NCBI GenBank assembly: GCA_030432295.1
Contig: JAUIHI010000012.1
Coordinates: forward strand, 62,001 to 126,000
Source: Anaerolineae bacterium
Lineage (GTDB): Bacteria; Chloroflexota; Anaerolineae; Caldilineales; Caldilineaceae
Reading direction: 5' to 3'
DNA length: 64,000 nucleotides
This document shows positions 34,417 through 43,997 of the stretch, in pieces. Below the pieces are notes generated by a model. The model was given only the letters and a program-made list of their open reading frames with translations. It was not told the DNA's origin and did not search any database. Within the stretch, counting starts at the first letter, position 1, and the number at the start of each line of letters is the position of its first letter. A program made the translations under genes and the position numbers.

Positions 34417-35595
34417 CTACTCCAATCCGTACATCCTCTTTACCGTCGCATAGACCCAGCCCATCTGGTTTTTGGGATAGTGGGCAGAGAGGGTGCGCAT
34501 CAGATTGGGCAGATCGTTCAGAGCCAGGCCAGACTCGTCCACCAACTGACGCAGGCGGGCACGACGTACCATTTCCTCCACAAAACCCCGATACACTTCT
34601 TCAACCATCTCTGCCGCATATTCGATCTGCGTCGGCTCGAAGTCGCTCTCCAATTCCGTCTTCAAATCGGCCACAGAGCCGGTGAGGAAGTCGTAGCCGT
34701 TTTCCAGCATTTTGTAGAGAGCCTGCTCGATGTTGGCTTTGCTCAGCCCCGCGCCCGCGGCCCAGTGAATCTCCTCCACCGAAGGCGGCTTGCATTTCCA
34801 GAGGGTGGCGCTCTCTGCTGTGGAAAGCATCAGAATCGCGCCCTCCTCGGCAAAAGTTTCCTCCCCTGCGGCCTGATTGGTAGCTTCCATCTCGGCTTGC
34901 AGCCGCCGATAGGCATCGGCCAGCCCGGTGCTGCCGGGGGAAAGCACAGCCACCGAATCGACCAGTGGCAGGCCGTAGCGTTCAGCAATCTCCGACAAAC
35001 GGCTGTAGCTGATGACCTGTCCGTTCTGTACGCCCGTATGCAGAGTCATCGCCAGGGGCGTGCTGTATGTGACCAGATGGGCGTTGCGATAGCCCCACAG
35101 TTCAAAGATGAGGACCACCCGTTCCTGGGTGACAGCCCGCTCCAGCGCAGAGCGGTCGGGCATGGCCTCGGCGATCAGTTCGTTCCAGTTGCCCCAGCGG
35201 CTGGGACTGACCACCGCTTGCAGCCTCGTGCGGGGGACCACCTCCAACACTTTTCCATCCGCCGCAGTAAGCGGGTAGAAGATAATCGCGGTCCCGTCCA
35301 GCTTGTGGGTGAAGCGGGCATCCACTACGTCCGGCGACACGGGAATCTCTACCCGCAGAATCTCCTCCCCTGCCGCGTCGGTCTCTTTGGCATAGGGGTA
35401 GTGGATTTTGGGCATGGCGTAGACAAATTCCAGACGCTCTTCGCCATCCAGTTCGGTGATAGCGAGCATCCCAAACTTCTCGCTCTCCTGGCGGCAGAGA
35501 TAGCCGGAGAAGGTGTGGCCGCCAGGGGAAACGGTTGCAAAGTCTTGCCAATAACGAGCAGAGACGCCGGTGATGGCGGTGATTTGGTCTAACAT
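34417..35595 (-). CDS. RNA ligase-like covalent nucleotidyltransferase
   Basis: A 392-residue protein with the ordered motifs of the ligase/capping-enzyme superfamily. Motif I is THKLDGTAIIF with the AMP-acceptor Lys98. A motif IIIa-like segment is VVLIFELWGYRN (Glu165), motif IV is AEEGAIL (residues 249-255), and motif V is WKCK (Lys267/Lys269). The C-terminal 120 residues appear helical. This fits an ATP-dependent RNA ligase that seals RNA through an adenylated lysine. GGAGG lies upstream of ATG 35595, and the longer frame is not conserved. It stands alone, with no kinase/phosphatase partner beside it. Confidence 0.75.
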   Translation of the reverse strand: MLDQITAITGVSARYWQDFATVSPGGHTFSGYLCRQESEKFGMLAITELDGEERLEFVYAMPKIHYPYAKETDAAGEEILRVEIPVSPDVVDARFTHKLDGTAIIFYPLTAADGKVLEVVPRTRLQAVVSPSRWGNWNELIAEAMPDRSALERAVTQERVVLIFELWGYRNAHLVTYSTPLAMTLHTGVQNGQVISYSRLSEIAERYGLPLVDSVAVLSPGSTGLADAYRRLQAEMEATNQAAGEETFAEEGAILMLSTAESATLWKCKPPSVEEIHWAAGAGLSKANIEQALYKMLENGYDFLTGSVADLKTELESDFEPTQIEYAAEMVEEVYRGFVEEMVRRARLRQLVDESGLALNDLPNLMRTLSAHYPKNQMGWVYATVKRMYGLE

Positions 35596-35821
35596 TGAGG
35601 AAACCTCCAGGCTATGTGGCAAGTGTACACAGAAGAATTCTACCGACGAAGCCAGAAAGAGGCAAAGCAAAGTTCGATCCATCCCAAAACAGGGTTGCAT
35701 TGCATCCCCATATCAGGTAGGATCAACAGGCAAATTGTGAATTGCGAATTGCGAATTGTGAACGGGCAATCTACCGCCTGCCACTTTTGACCTTCCACTT
35801 TCCATACACGGAGATAAATTC

Positions 35822-36595
35822 ATGACCGTCCTTTTTGGTGAAATGAGCCGCGAACAAATCCGTTCGCTCGCGCCCACAGGCCTCGCCATCCTGCCCACCG
35901 CCTCCACCGAGCAACACGGCCCCCATCTGGCTGTCAGCACAGACACAGTGCTCTGCTCCACGGTGGCCCAACTATCGGCTGAATTGGCCTCGGCCCAAAT
36001 CCCTGTCGTCGTCGCGCCGACGCTGGCCTTTGGCAACTCGCATCACCACTTTCCCTTCCCCGGTGTACTCTCTCTGACCAGCGAGAACTATTACCTGGCG
36101 GTGACGGATGCAGTGGAAGGGCTGATCAAAAGCGGCTTTCACAAGATTCTCATCCTCAACGGTCACGGGGGCAATACCGATTCCAACCGGGTCGTGGCCC
36201 TGGACATCGCCAACCTGCGCAACCACCCGGTGACGATTGCCGCCGCGGCCTATTGGGATGTGGCCCGGCCCGCGATTGTGTCCAAGGGGCTGATGGCGGG
36301 TGAGCGCATCCCCGGCCACGCCGGCCGCTTCGAGACCTCGCTGATGATGGCGATTCGGCCCGATCTGGTCTTTGCCGACGGCCTGGCCCAGACGGAGGAT
36401 GTGTCGAAGAAGGAGTTGGGGCTGATGGTTCCCCTGACCGGGGCCACTGTGCAGATCAATGGCGCGTGGGACGCTGGCCCTGGCTACACAGACCAGCCAG
36501 CCGCGGCCACTGCCGAAGAGGGCAAGGCGATGCTGGATGTGATTGTGCAGGAAGTGGCGGGTCTGCTGGTCAACTTCCACAAAATGGGCGCATAG
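35822..36595 (+). CDS. Creatininase family amidohydrolase
   Basis: A 257-residue metal-dependent amidohydrolase. The metal ligands are in ILPTASTEQHGPHLAVSTDT, ILNGHGGNTDSNRVVALDIA and GHAGRFETSLMMA. The family includes creatininase, and the mycofactocin and formamidopyrimidine (ArfB/FAPy) hydrolases, so the substrate is open. A shared terminator separates it from the convergent RidA gene. Confidence 0.88.
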   Translation: MTVLFGEMSREQIRSLAPTGLAILPTASTEQHGPHLAVSTDTVLCSTVAQLSAELASAQIPVVVAPTLAFGNSHHHFPFPGVLSLTSENYYLAVTDAVEGLIKSGFHKILILNGHGGNTDSNRVVALDIANLRNHPVTIAAAAYWDVARPAIVSKGLMAGERIPGHAGRFETSLMMAIRPDLVFADGLAQTEDVSKKELGLMVPLTGATVQINGAWDAGPGYTDQPAAATAEEGKAMLDVIVQEVAGLLVNFHKMGA

Positions 36596-36618
36596 CGAGC
36601 TTCGATTCTCCCAATAAG

Positions 36619-36662
36619 CAAAGCCCCCAATCACCGCATAGAACCGGTGATTGGGGGCTTTG
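36619..36662. terminator. Bidirectional terminator
   Basis: A perfect 18-bp stem (CAAAGCCCCCAATCACCG and its complement) with an 8-base loop lies between two convergent genes. GTTT follows on the plus strand. Confidence 0.85.
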
Positions 36663-36683
36663 TTTATTGGCCTGGTTTTCGGT

Positions 36684-37136
36684 CTACTTCACTTCGAAAA
36701 TAATCTCGATCTCACAGGCCCAATTGTCGGGCACTGTCAGGCCGATGGCGCTGCGGGCGTGGCGACCGGCTTCGCCAAAGACATTGATGAGCAGATCGCT
36801 GCACCCGTGGATCACAGCCGGGGTATTGTCAAAGTCCGAGGCCACATTCACCATCCCAAAGACCTTCACCACCTGCACCACATTGTCCAAGCCCCCCGCC
36901 AGGCTATGCACAGCCTGCAGACAGTTGAGCGTACACAGTTTGGCGGCTTCGTAGCCATCCTCCACCGATACGTCTTGTCCCACTTTGCCTTTGATCTGCT
37001 GATCGCCCCAGCGGGAGACCTGGCCGGATGTATAGACGAGATTGCCCGTGCGTTTGGCGTGCATCAGCCGCCCCCCGTTCAGTTCAATCGTCTCCAGGCT
37101 ATAGCCCAATTCCTGCAATTTTGCTGCGTATGACAT
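36684..37136 (-). CDS. RidA family protein (long variant)
   Basis: A 150-residue YjgF/YER057c/UK114-family protein. LVYTSGQVSRWGDQQIKGKV and CTLNCLQAVHSLAGGLDNVV are typical, and ending in WACEIEIIFEVK fits the group with the insert around VNVASDFDNTP. RidA proteins deaminate reactive enamines and imines. It lies next to a second, shorter RidA gene and a dipeptidase on the same strand. Confidence 0.88.
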   Translation of the reverse strand: MSYAAKLQELGYSLETIELNGGRLMHAKRTGNLVYTSGQVSRWGDQQIKGKVGQDVSVEDGYEAAKLCTLNCLQAVHSLAGGLDNVVQVVKVFGMVNVASDFDNTPAVIHGCSDLLINVFGEAGRHARSAIGLTVPDNWACEIEIIFEVK

Positions 37137-37266
37137 TCTTCTTTTCCTTTCTTGCTTTGTGACTTCGTGGCTTGTATACACGCATAGAAAGAAATACGGA
37201 TCAGTCTAAAAAACCTCTGTTCCTTGCTATCCGTGCATACAGAAAATTCCTTACACTGTATGATTA

Positions 37267-37644
37267 CTACTCTGGTAAGAGAGCGATAACATCTACTTCG
37301 ATCAAAATGTTGGGCAAATGTACACCCACAGTCGTACGCGCCGGATAGGGTTTGGTCAGGTAAGTCTGATAAACTTCGTTCATCTCGGCAAAGTCGCTCA
37401 GGTTCGCCAGATAGACGCCGGTTTTGGTTACGTGCGCCCAGTCTGTGCCCGCGGCTTCCAACAGCACTTTCAGATTCTCAAAGACTTGCACCGCCTGGCT
37501 GCGAAAATCCGGTGCAACCTCACCCGTAGCCGGATTGCGTGGCCCTTGCCCAGAAATGTAGACTGTCGGCCCACTCGCCACAATCCCCTGGGAATAGATC
37601 CCCGCGGGCGGCGCGCCCTTTTCACTGAAGACTTCTTTGCGCAT
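37267..37644 (-). CDS. RidA family protein (archetypal)
   Basis: A 125-residue RidA. PPAGIYSQGIVASGPTVYIS, GQGPRNPATGEVAPDFRSQA and PYPARTTVGVHLPNILIEVD include the conserved Arg of the enamine site. It probably removes reactive intermediates of amino-acid breakdown. ATG 37644 gives the standard length. Confidence 0.9.
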   Translation of the reverse strand: MRKEVFSEKGAPPAGIYSQGIVASGPTVYISGQGPRNPATGEVAPDFRSQAVQVFENLKVLLEAAGTDWAHVTKTGVYLANLSDFAEMNEVYQTYLTKPYPARTTVGVHLPNILIEVDVIALLPE

Positions 37645-37727
37645 TCGGATAATCCTCCTATATCCGGTAGATTTGGGGGGCTGGGATGATGGCACTTTTC
37701 GTCACCCCAGCATTACACAATCTTCTT

Positions 37728-38801
37728 CTACAACACATCGTGCAGCAAACGCAGCCAGTTGCCGGAACAGATGGCCTGGATGTCGCTCTCTTTGTAGCCC
37801 CGCTCGGACAAAATCAGCGGAACCTGCTGTAAATCGGTAATCGTGTCCAAGTCACAGGGGGACTGTTCCCGGCCAAAGCCGCCGTCCAGGTCGGTGCCCA
37901 GGGCCACGTGACGCGCATTACCTGCCAACTGGCAGATGTGGTCGATGTGATCCACCACATCGCCGATATAGACGCCCTCGCTGCTCTGTTGCCCGGCTCG
38001 CCAGTTGGGTGTCACCATCCAAATGTCGAAAGCCGCGCCGATTACCCCGTCCCGCTCGAAGATGGCCCGTAGCTGCTCGTCGCTGAACTGGCGCTGATGG
38101 GGCACGAGCGCCCGGCAGTTGTTGTGGCTGGCCAGGACAGAACCGTCGAAGATTTCCAGCGCTTCCCAGAATGCCTGGTCCGAAAGATGGGTCAGGTCCA
38201 GCAGCATCCCCAGCCGGTCCATCTCCTCCAATAGGGGACGGCCCAGATCAGTCAAACCGATCTCCGTGCCTGTGCCACCTGCATAGCGGCAAGGGCCGTA
38301 GTGAGCCGGACCGATGGCGCGCAGCCCCGCCGCGTACCAGGCCTCCACCTGCTCCGGGTAAAGGATGGGGTCGGCCCCTTCCATCGAAATCAGAAAGCCC
38401 AGGGGCGGTTCCTCACCTTCCACACCGCCGTCGGCCTCCCATTCGATCCAATCGCTCCAATGGCCGTCCAACTGATCCACATTCGTCAGGATGCGGACGA
38501 CGTCCATCTCCTCCAGCGCCCGATAGTAGGCCAACTGGCCGTGGGCCATCCCATAAGCCTGGGCAGGCGAGTCGTAGTCGATGTGGAGGGCGGGCCGCCC
38601 TGTAGAACGGGCGATGAGGGTGGCGAAAGAGAGGGCAATCCGTCCCCGGCGCATCTCCGGGAAGGCGACAGTGCCTTGCCCCCGGCCTTTGCCTGGGGTC
38701 TGCTGCTCCCGGCTGCGGATGGTATAGGCCGAGGCCAGCAAGTCCCGGTTGCCCTGCAGGGCGTTCATCGAAAGGTCGAGGTGGGCGTCGATGAGAAGCA
38801 T
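37728..38801 (-). CDS. Membrane dipeptidase (renal dipeptidase, M19)
   Basis: A 357-residue M19-family metallohydrolase. The zinc ligands are in MLLIDAHLDLSMNALQ (H-x-D), FLISMEGADPI (Glu), LLDLTHLSDQAFWEALEIF (His) and VLASHNNCRAL (His). It cleaves dipeptides, including D-residues. No signal peptide is visible despite the family name. ATG 38801 is chosen by the family start. Confidence 0.9.
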   Translation of the reverse strand: MLLIDAHLDLSMNALQGNRDLLASAYTIRSREQQTPGKGRGQGTVAFPEMRRGRIALSFATLIARSTGRPALHIDYDSPAQAYGMAHGQLAYYRALEEMDVVRILTNVDQLDGHWSDWIEWEADGGVEGEEPPLGFLISMEGADPILYPEQVEAWYAAGLRAIGPAHYGPCRYAGGTGTEIGLTDLGRPLLEEMDRLGMLLDLTHLSDQAFWEALEIFDGSVLASHNNCRALVPHQRQFSDEQLRAIFERDGVIGAAFDIWMVTPNWRAGQQSSEGVYIGDVVDHIDHICQLAGNARHVALGTDLDGGFGREQSPCDLDTITDLQQVPLILSERGYKESDIQAICSGNWLRLLHDVL

Positions 38802-39018
38802 AGATGTCTCCGTGGAAGGCAAAAGGCAAAAGGAGAAGGCAAAAATGGCTGGCGGCAAGTCGCCGAGAAAGAGTCGAAAGTAACAAATGTGCGAATCCCA
38901 GCGTCAGTTTGAAACCGACGCCTGTTACAGGAAACCCGTTGAAACGAGTTGGGTTTTAGTGCGTTTCAACGCACTTCCCATAGCAGACGCCGAATTGATT
39001 CGGCGGGGCTATCGCTCC

Positions 39019-39717
39019 CTACCCAAACGCGTCCCGAAACTCTGTGACCGCTTTCGGTCCGTTGCGCTCCAGCCCGGTGTAAAACTGGGCCTGGTCCTGG
39101 ATGCGGTAGTCGAGACGCTCTACCCGGAAGGGAGCCATCCGTTCCCGATTGCGCCGCCGATCCAACACCTGCAAAAAGTATTGGACGGCATTTTCCACGC
39201 TGTGGGAATCGGACCAGTCGGATTTGTAGATGGGCGTACCCGCCTGGTTGAAAATCCAGGTCATATTGGGCATTGAGCCGTAGGCCCGATGGCACGCTCC
39301 GTCCAGGCTATCTACCAGAATCCGGCGGCTGACGCCCAACACATCGCGCAGGGCAGTCGCATGGCGTAATTTCTGCTCCATCGACGTCAGGTGAGGATAG
39401 ATTTCCCCCGGGTGGGCTTCGTTGGTGTAGAGAAAGATCGAGCCGACGCCTGCATCGGCGTAGCGCTCGGCAATGGCATTCATAGATGGCGACGCCATCC
39501 CGCAGTAGGGTCAGGTGAAGCTGCCAAACTCCACGACTGTATAGCTGTTGGCCGACCAGATCGCAGAGAGGCTCGTCTCCGTGCCGTCCAACGTCCACAA
39601 CGGAAAATCCGGCCCTTTGCTGCCCAGAGGTGGACTCTGGTCAAAGCGCATCCACGGCTCGAATTTGGCCGGGACGAATTCGTCGTAGTTGTAGCGGGTG
39701 AGCAGGTCGTCGGTCAT
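39019..39717 (-). CDS. Iodothyronine-deiodinase-like redoxin, probable selenoprotein (in-frame TGA)
   Basis: The minus-strand frame from ATG 39717 is open to 39019 except for one TGA at 39511-39513 (codon 69). Around it the protein reads YTVVEFGSFT-(TGA)-PYCGMASPSM, closely matching the deiodinase active site (animal type FGSCTUPxF), where U is selenocysteine. Further matches are LYTNEAHPGE (deiodinase IEEAHxSDG with the catalytic His), RRILVDSLDGACHRAYGSMP and GTPIYKSD. The fold is thioredoxin-like; here the motif is UxxC, suggesting a thiol/selenol redox enzyme. A small hairpin with a G-first loop follows the TGA (see next entry). The alternative is a nonsense mutation. Selenium genes are not in the window. 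Confidence 0.75.
39485..39499 (-). promoter_or_regulatory. Candidate bacterial SECIS element
   Basis: In the mRNA, 11 bases after the UGA, GAUGGC-GUC-GCCAUC forms a perfect 6-bp stem with loop GUC. The loop starts 17 bases after the UGA, and its first base is G. Known rules for bacterial SECIS (apical loop 16-37 bases after UGA, 3-14 bases, G within the first two) are met, though the loop is minimal. Confidence 0.5.
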
Positions 39718-39766
39718 TGTGGAAGACTCCTTTGCCAAACATTCGAGAACCAGCAAATGACCAGCG

Positions 39767-39897
39767 CCGGTTGAGTAGGCGGGTGCTTTTTCCCGCCGTA
39801 TCGAAACCAAGCGGGTCGACAGGAAATTGCGTGTAGACCCGTTCGCTGGTTTCGATACGCCTCGAAGACTCGGCTACTCAACCGGCGCTCACTGGTC
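39767..39897. repeat. REP-like long inverted repeat
   Basis: GCCGGTTGAGTAG on the left pairs with CTACTCAACCGGC on the right, and inside, CGTATCGAAACCA pairs with GGTTTCGATACG, with AGCGGGTC/GACCCG arms further in. The words GGTTTCGATACGCCTCG and GGCTACTCAACC resemble repeats seen widely in Actinobacteria. It separates the deiodinase-like gene from the propeller gene. Confidence 0.7.
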
Positions 39898-39921
39898 CGA
39901 CGCCACATAAGCAACACTTCC

Positions 39922-40803
39922 CTACGCAGTCTCTGCCACCCCGTAGCTCGCGACTACAACCAAACTCTGTGCATCCAACAACTGCACGCCCTCTTCTGTG
40001 CCAGCGAGAATGCCCTCGGCGGTGGGTGTCAGCACGAGCGCAGGCTCGCTGCCGGCCACCGGCTGCCAGGAGAGACCGTCTGTGGATCGCCACAGTTTCT
40101 CTTCATCGCTCAACAGCCAGCCGCCGTCCAGCGCGGCCAAGGAGTTGATGCGTTCCGGTGCGTTTTCCACCAGAGAAAAGGTCAGCCCGCTGTCTCCCGA
40201 GCGCCACAGGCCCTGCTCTTCGGTCCCGGCTAGCACCAGCCCGTCGCTGTGGAAGGCGGGGGAGATGGCGATGCTCTGGTAGGCGGCATCCGGCGAGTTG
40301 GAGCGCTTCCAGCCCCGGCCACCGCTGGGTGAACGGTAGATGCCCTCTTCGGTTCCGGCAAAGACGTGCTCCCGACCCGGCCAACGGGCTGCCGGGTCCA
40401 GGGGTGCCCAGGCCAGGCTAAGCACAGTGTAGTTGCGCAGGCCGTAGTTGCAGGGCGTCCAACGGTGGCCCCGATCGGTGGAGCGCAGAATGCCGCCGCC
40501 TTCGGTCCCGGCCAGCAGCACAGCCGTACGAAAAACATCCGGGTGGGGAGCCAGGCAGAGCGCGGCTTCCGTAGCCCCGCCCATCCAGGAGGCCTGCCAC
40601 TCCTCGCCGTCTCGGTAGAGATAGGCGATGCCGTGGGGTTCACCGCCGACCAGCAGCCGGTCGCTGATGGCCGAGCAGACAATCAGCCGTTCCATCGGCT
40701 GGGAGGTGGGGACCAGTCCGCCTTCTTCCAGGGCGAAAAGTCCGTAGGGTCCCGCCGCCCAGCGCTGCTCGCCCTGGGCGGAAATCGAAAGAATAATCGT
40801 CAT
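39922..40803 (-). CDS. BNR/Asp-box beta-propeller protein
   Basis: A 293-residue propeller. Repeated Asp-box-like motifs are GGGILRSTDRGHRWTPC, EGIYRSPSGGRGWKRSN, QGLWRSGDSGLTFSLVE and KLWRSTDGLSWQPV, with GTEEGI/GTEEQG strands between. There is no signal peptide, so it is probably cytoplasmic. It starts 3 bases after the chaperonin-like gene ends, suggesting a common transcript and perhaps a client or partner relation. The exact role is unknown. Confidence 0.75.
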   Translation of the reverse strand: MTIILSISAQGEQRWAAGPYGLFALEEGGLVPTSQPMERLIVCSAISDRLLVGGEPHGIAYLYRDGEEWQASWMGGATEAALCLAPHPDVFRTAVLLAGTEGGGILRSTDRGHRWTPCNYGLRNYTVLSLAWAPLDPAARWPGREHVFAGTEEGIYRSPSGGRGWKRSNSPDAAYQSIAISPAFHSDGLVLAGTEEQGLWRSGDSGLTFSLVENAPERINSLAALDGGWLLSDEEKLWRSTDGLSWQPVAGSEPALVLTPTAEGILAGTEEGVQLLDAQSLVVVASYGVAETA

Positions 40804-40806
40804 TGC

Positions 40807-42432
40807 TTATGGCTCCAATGCCTGCTTGGGATTCTTGTGGTAGACAATCGTATCGGTGCTCAGGGCCATCAGCGCGGTGCTGACCGCAGTGCGCAGAACG
40901 ATCTCCAACACGCCGGCCACGTCGAGCACGCCGGATTCCATCGCGTTGCCCACCTTTTCCTGCAAAACGTCGTAGGCCGCGCCCGGCCCCGCGTCCAACA
41001 CCCGGTCGATAATCACCGCGGGTGCGGATACGTGGGCATTGACCAGAATCTGGCGCATGGGGGCGGCCAGCGCGTCGTGGATCAGCTTCACGCCGTATTG
41101 GGCGTCGCTGTCAAAGTGGACATCTTTGAGCGCGCACCGGGCGTGGAGCAGGGCCGCACCGCCCCCGGGGACCACACCGGTCAATTGGGCGGTGGAGAGC
41201 ACTTTGAAGGCCCGTTCCGCATTCTCCGAGAGAACTTCCCGCTCCAATTTGCCAATCGCGCCCACCTTCAGCGTACCCATCCCGCCGCTGAGTGAGGCCA
41301 GACGGCTCATCAGCAGAGGACGGCCTTCGTCGTTCTGGGGCATCGCAGCCAACCGCTGGCGGATGATATCCACTTCCGGTTGGGCGTCGATCAGCCGCTG
41401 CCGTTCGGGGAGCAGCCGGAACTGGCCGTTGTCCACTTCCACACGCAGGGCCTTGCCCAGATGCTCCGGCACAGCCCGGCTGGGGGGCGGTGTAAAGCCC
41501 TGGCCCAGCACAGTCGCGCCAGTGAGCAGGCCCATATCTTCCAGGGCATAGCGCCGCTCTTCGCCCACAGGTTTGATTTTGGCGGCCAGCACGCTGAGTT
41601 TCTTCTTTTCGGCCTTTTCATTGGTCACAATGACGTGGAGCGCGGCGTCTTTGAAGTTATTGGCAACGATCACCAGCGATTTGTGCCCGCCAGCCAGGGC
41701 CGCTTCCATCAGGGGAATCACATCCTCGGCCTCGGCCAGATTGGAGGCAACCAGCGCCACCGCGCAGTCGGTCTGCACAGCCTGCTTGCGGGCCGCGTCG
41801 GTGTAGAGCAGATAGCTGGCGATCTCTGCGCCGAAGTTGGCTCCCGCGTGGTACTCCCGTTCCAGATAGGGGGCCACATATTTCTGCACATTGACTTTGG
41901 CCTCGGCCCCCAGCAGATGGCTCATTTCACCCAGCATTCCGGCCAGGGAACGGTTGCGCACAACCGTATAGGCCACTTCGGAGAGTTCATCTTCCGAGAC
42001 GACGGGCAGGGCATTTTCGGTCAGGCTGGTGCAGATGGCTTCCAGAGCCGCTTTGATTCCCTGCTCCAAATCCCGGAAGTTGATACCCCCGGCGATCATC
42101 CGCAGCGCGTCCATATAGACGGCCCGTGCCAGGATAGCGCAGGTTGCGCCGCCGTCTCCCACCCGCTCGGCCGTGTGCCAGACCAGGCTGCGCATGAGCA
42201 TTGCGCCGATGTCGATGCGGGGATCGCCAAAGCTGAGGATACGGCGCACAACTGTGCCCGAATCGTCCAACAGTTCGGGGCCGCGGGTGTCCCGCTGGCT
42301 GGCGATATGACCGGAGACTGGGCCGAGGGTCGGTGCGAGCAGATCTGCGATGAGATTGATACCCACCGTCAGATTTTCATGTGTTTCTACCGGCCCCGCT
42401 ACCGCGGCCCGGTTTCGGGTAGTTTTCGCCAA
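40807..42432 (-). CDS. Divergent Cpn60/GroEL paralogue
   Basis: A 541-residue chaperonin-family protein. Equatorial landmarks are preserved but altered: LLDDSGTVVRRIL (GroEL KDGVSVA), RVGDGGATCAILA (GDGTTTA), LASLSGGMGTLKVGA and GVVPGGGAALLHA; the end has GVLDVAGVLEIVLRTAVSTA. The catalytic Asp of GDG is kept. There is no GGM tail and no groES beside it. It is not the housekeeping GroEL; it is a specialised or ATPase-weakened relative, co-oriented with the BNR propeller gene. Confidence 0.82.
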   Translation of the reverse strand: MAKTTRNRAAVAGPVETHENLTVGINLIADLLAPTLGPVSGHIASQRDTRGPELLDDSGTVVRRILSFGDPRIDIGAMLMRSLVWHTAERVGDGGATCAILARAVYMDALRMIAGGINFRDLEQGIKAALEAICTSLTENALPVVSEDELSEVAYTVVRNRSLAGMLGEMSHLLGAEAKVNVQKYVAPYLEREYHAGANFGAEIASYLLYTDAARKQAVQTDCAVALVASNLAEAEDVIPLMEAALAGGHKSLVIVANNFKDAALHVIVTNEKAEKKKLSVLAAKIKPVGEERRYALEDMGLLTGATVLGQGFTPPPSRAVPEHLGKALRVEVDNGQFRLLPERQRLIDAQPEVDIIRQRLAAMPQNDEGRPLLMSRLASLSGGMGTLKVGAIGKLEREVLSENAERAFKVLSTAQLTGVVPGGGAALLHARCALKDVHFDSDAQYGVKLIHDALAAPMRQILVNAHVSAPAVIIDRVLDAGPGAAYDVLQEKVGNAMESGVLDVAGVLEIVLRTAVSTALMALSTDTIVYHKNPKQALEP

Positions 42433-42482
42433 TGGACTGTCTTTCTAGCTAAAGGAAATGATGATAAGAACAGATTAAAAGC

Positions 42483-42550
42483 GGACGCAGATTAAAAGAA
42501 TGAAACAAAAGATCAGCGCAGGTCAATCCAAATCATGAAAATCTGCGTCC
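42483..42550. repeat. Imperfect hairpin before the chaperonin-like gene
   Basis: GGACGCAGATT (42483-42493) and AATCTGCGTCC (42540-42550) form an 11-bp inverted repeat between the threonine synthase and chaperonin-like genes. The words match those at 5080 and 45200. Confidence 0.5.
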
Positions 42551-42562
42551 TAATCTTCTCTT

Positions 42563-43735
<1,173 letters not shown>

Positions 43736-43997
43736 TGGGTTTATCTGTCCAGGTGTTAGGTCAAAAGATGGGGCACTGCCAAATCGATACTACTGGGGTT
43801 CGACAAACAGGCAGTACAATTTTACTCTGGGAAGCCGTCTTTGCAAAATTGCAGGAAGGTAAGGGGCGAGTTATTCTCCTCTCCGGCGGCGGGATGGGGG
43901 AGGAGGGGGATGGCCCGTTTCTGTGCCGCGGCGATGTCGATAGACTGGGGATTGGAGTTCGGGTTTTCCCAGCCGCCCATCCCCACTCTTCCCAGCC

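Noticed and set aside
39511-39513. Deiodinase-like gene as two separate genes
   Set aside because: Neither half would carry a full thioredoxin-like fold, the second would start inside the active-site motif, and no ribosome binding site precedes it.
41380-42495. A plus-strand frame of 371 codons opposite the chaperonin-like gene
   Set aside because: The chaperonin motifs on the minus strand explain the region; the plus-strand frame is a composition artefact.
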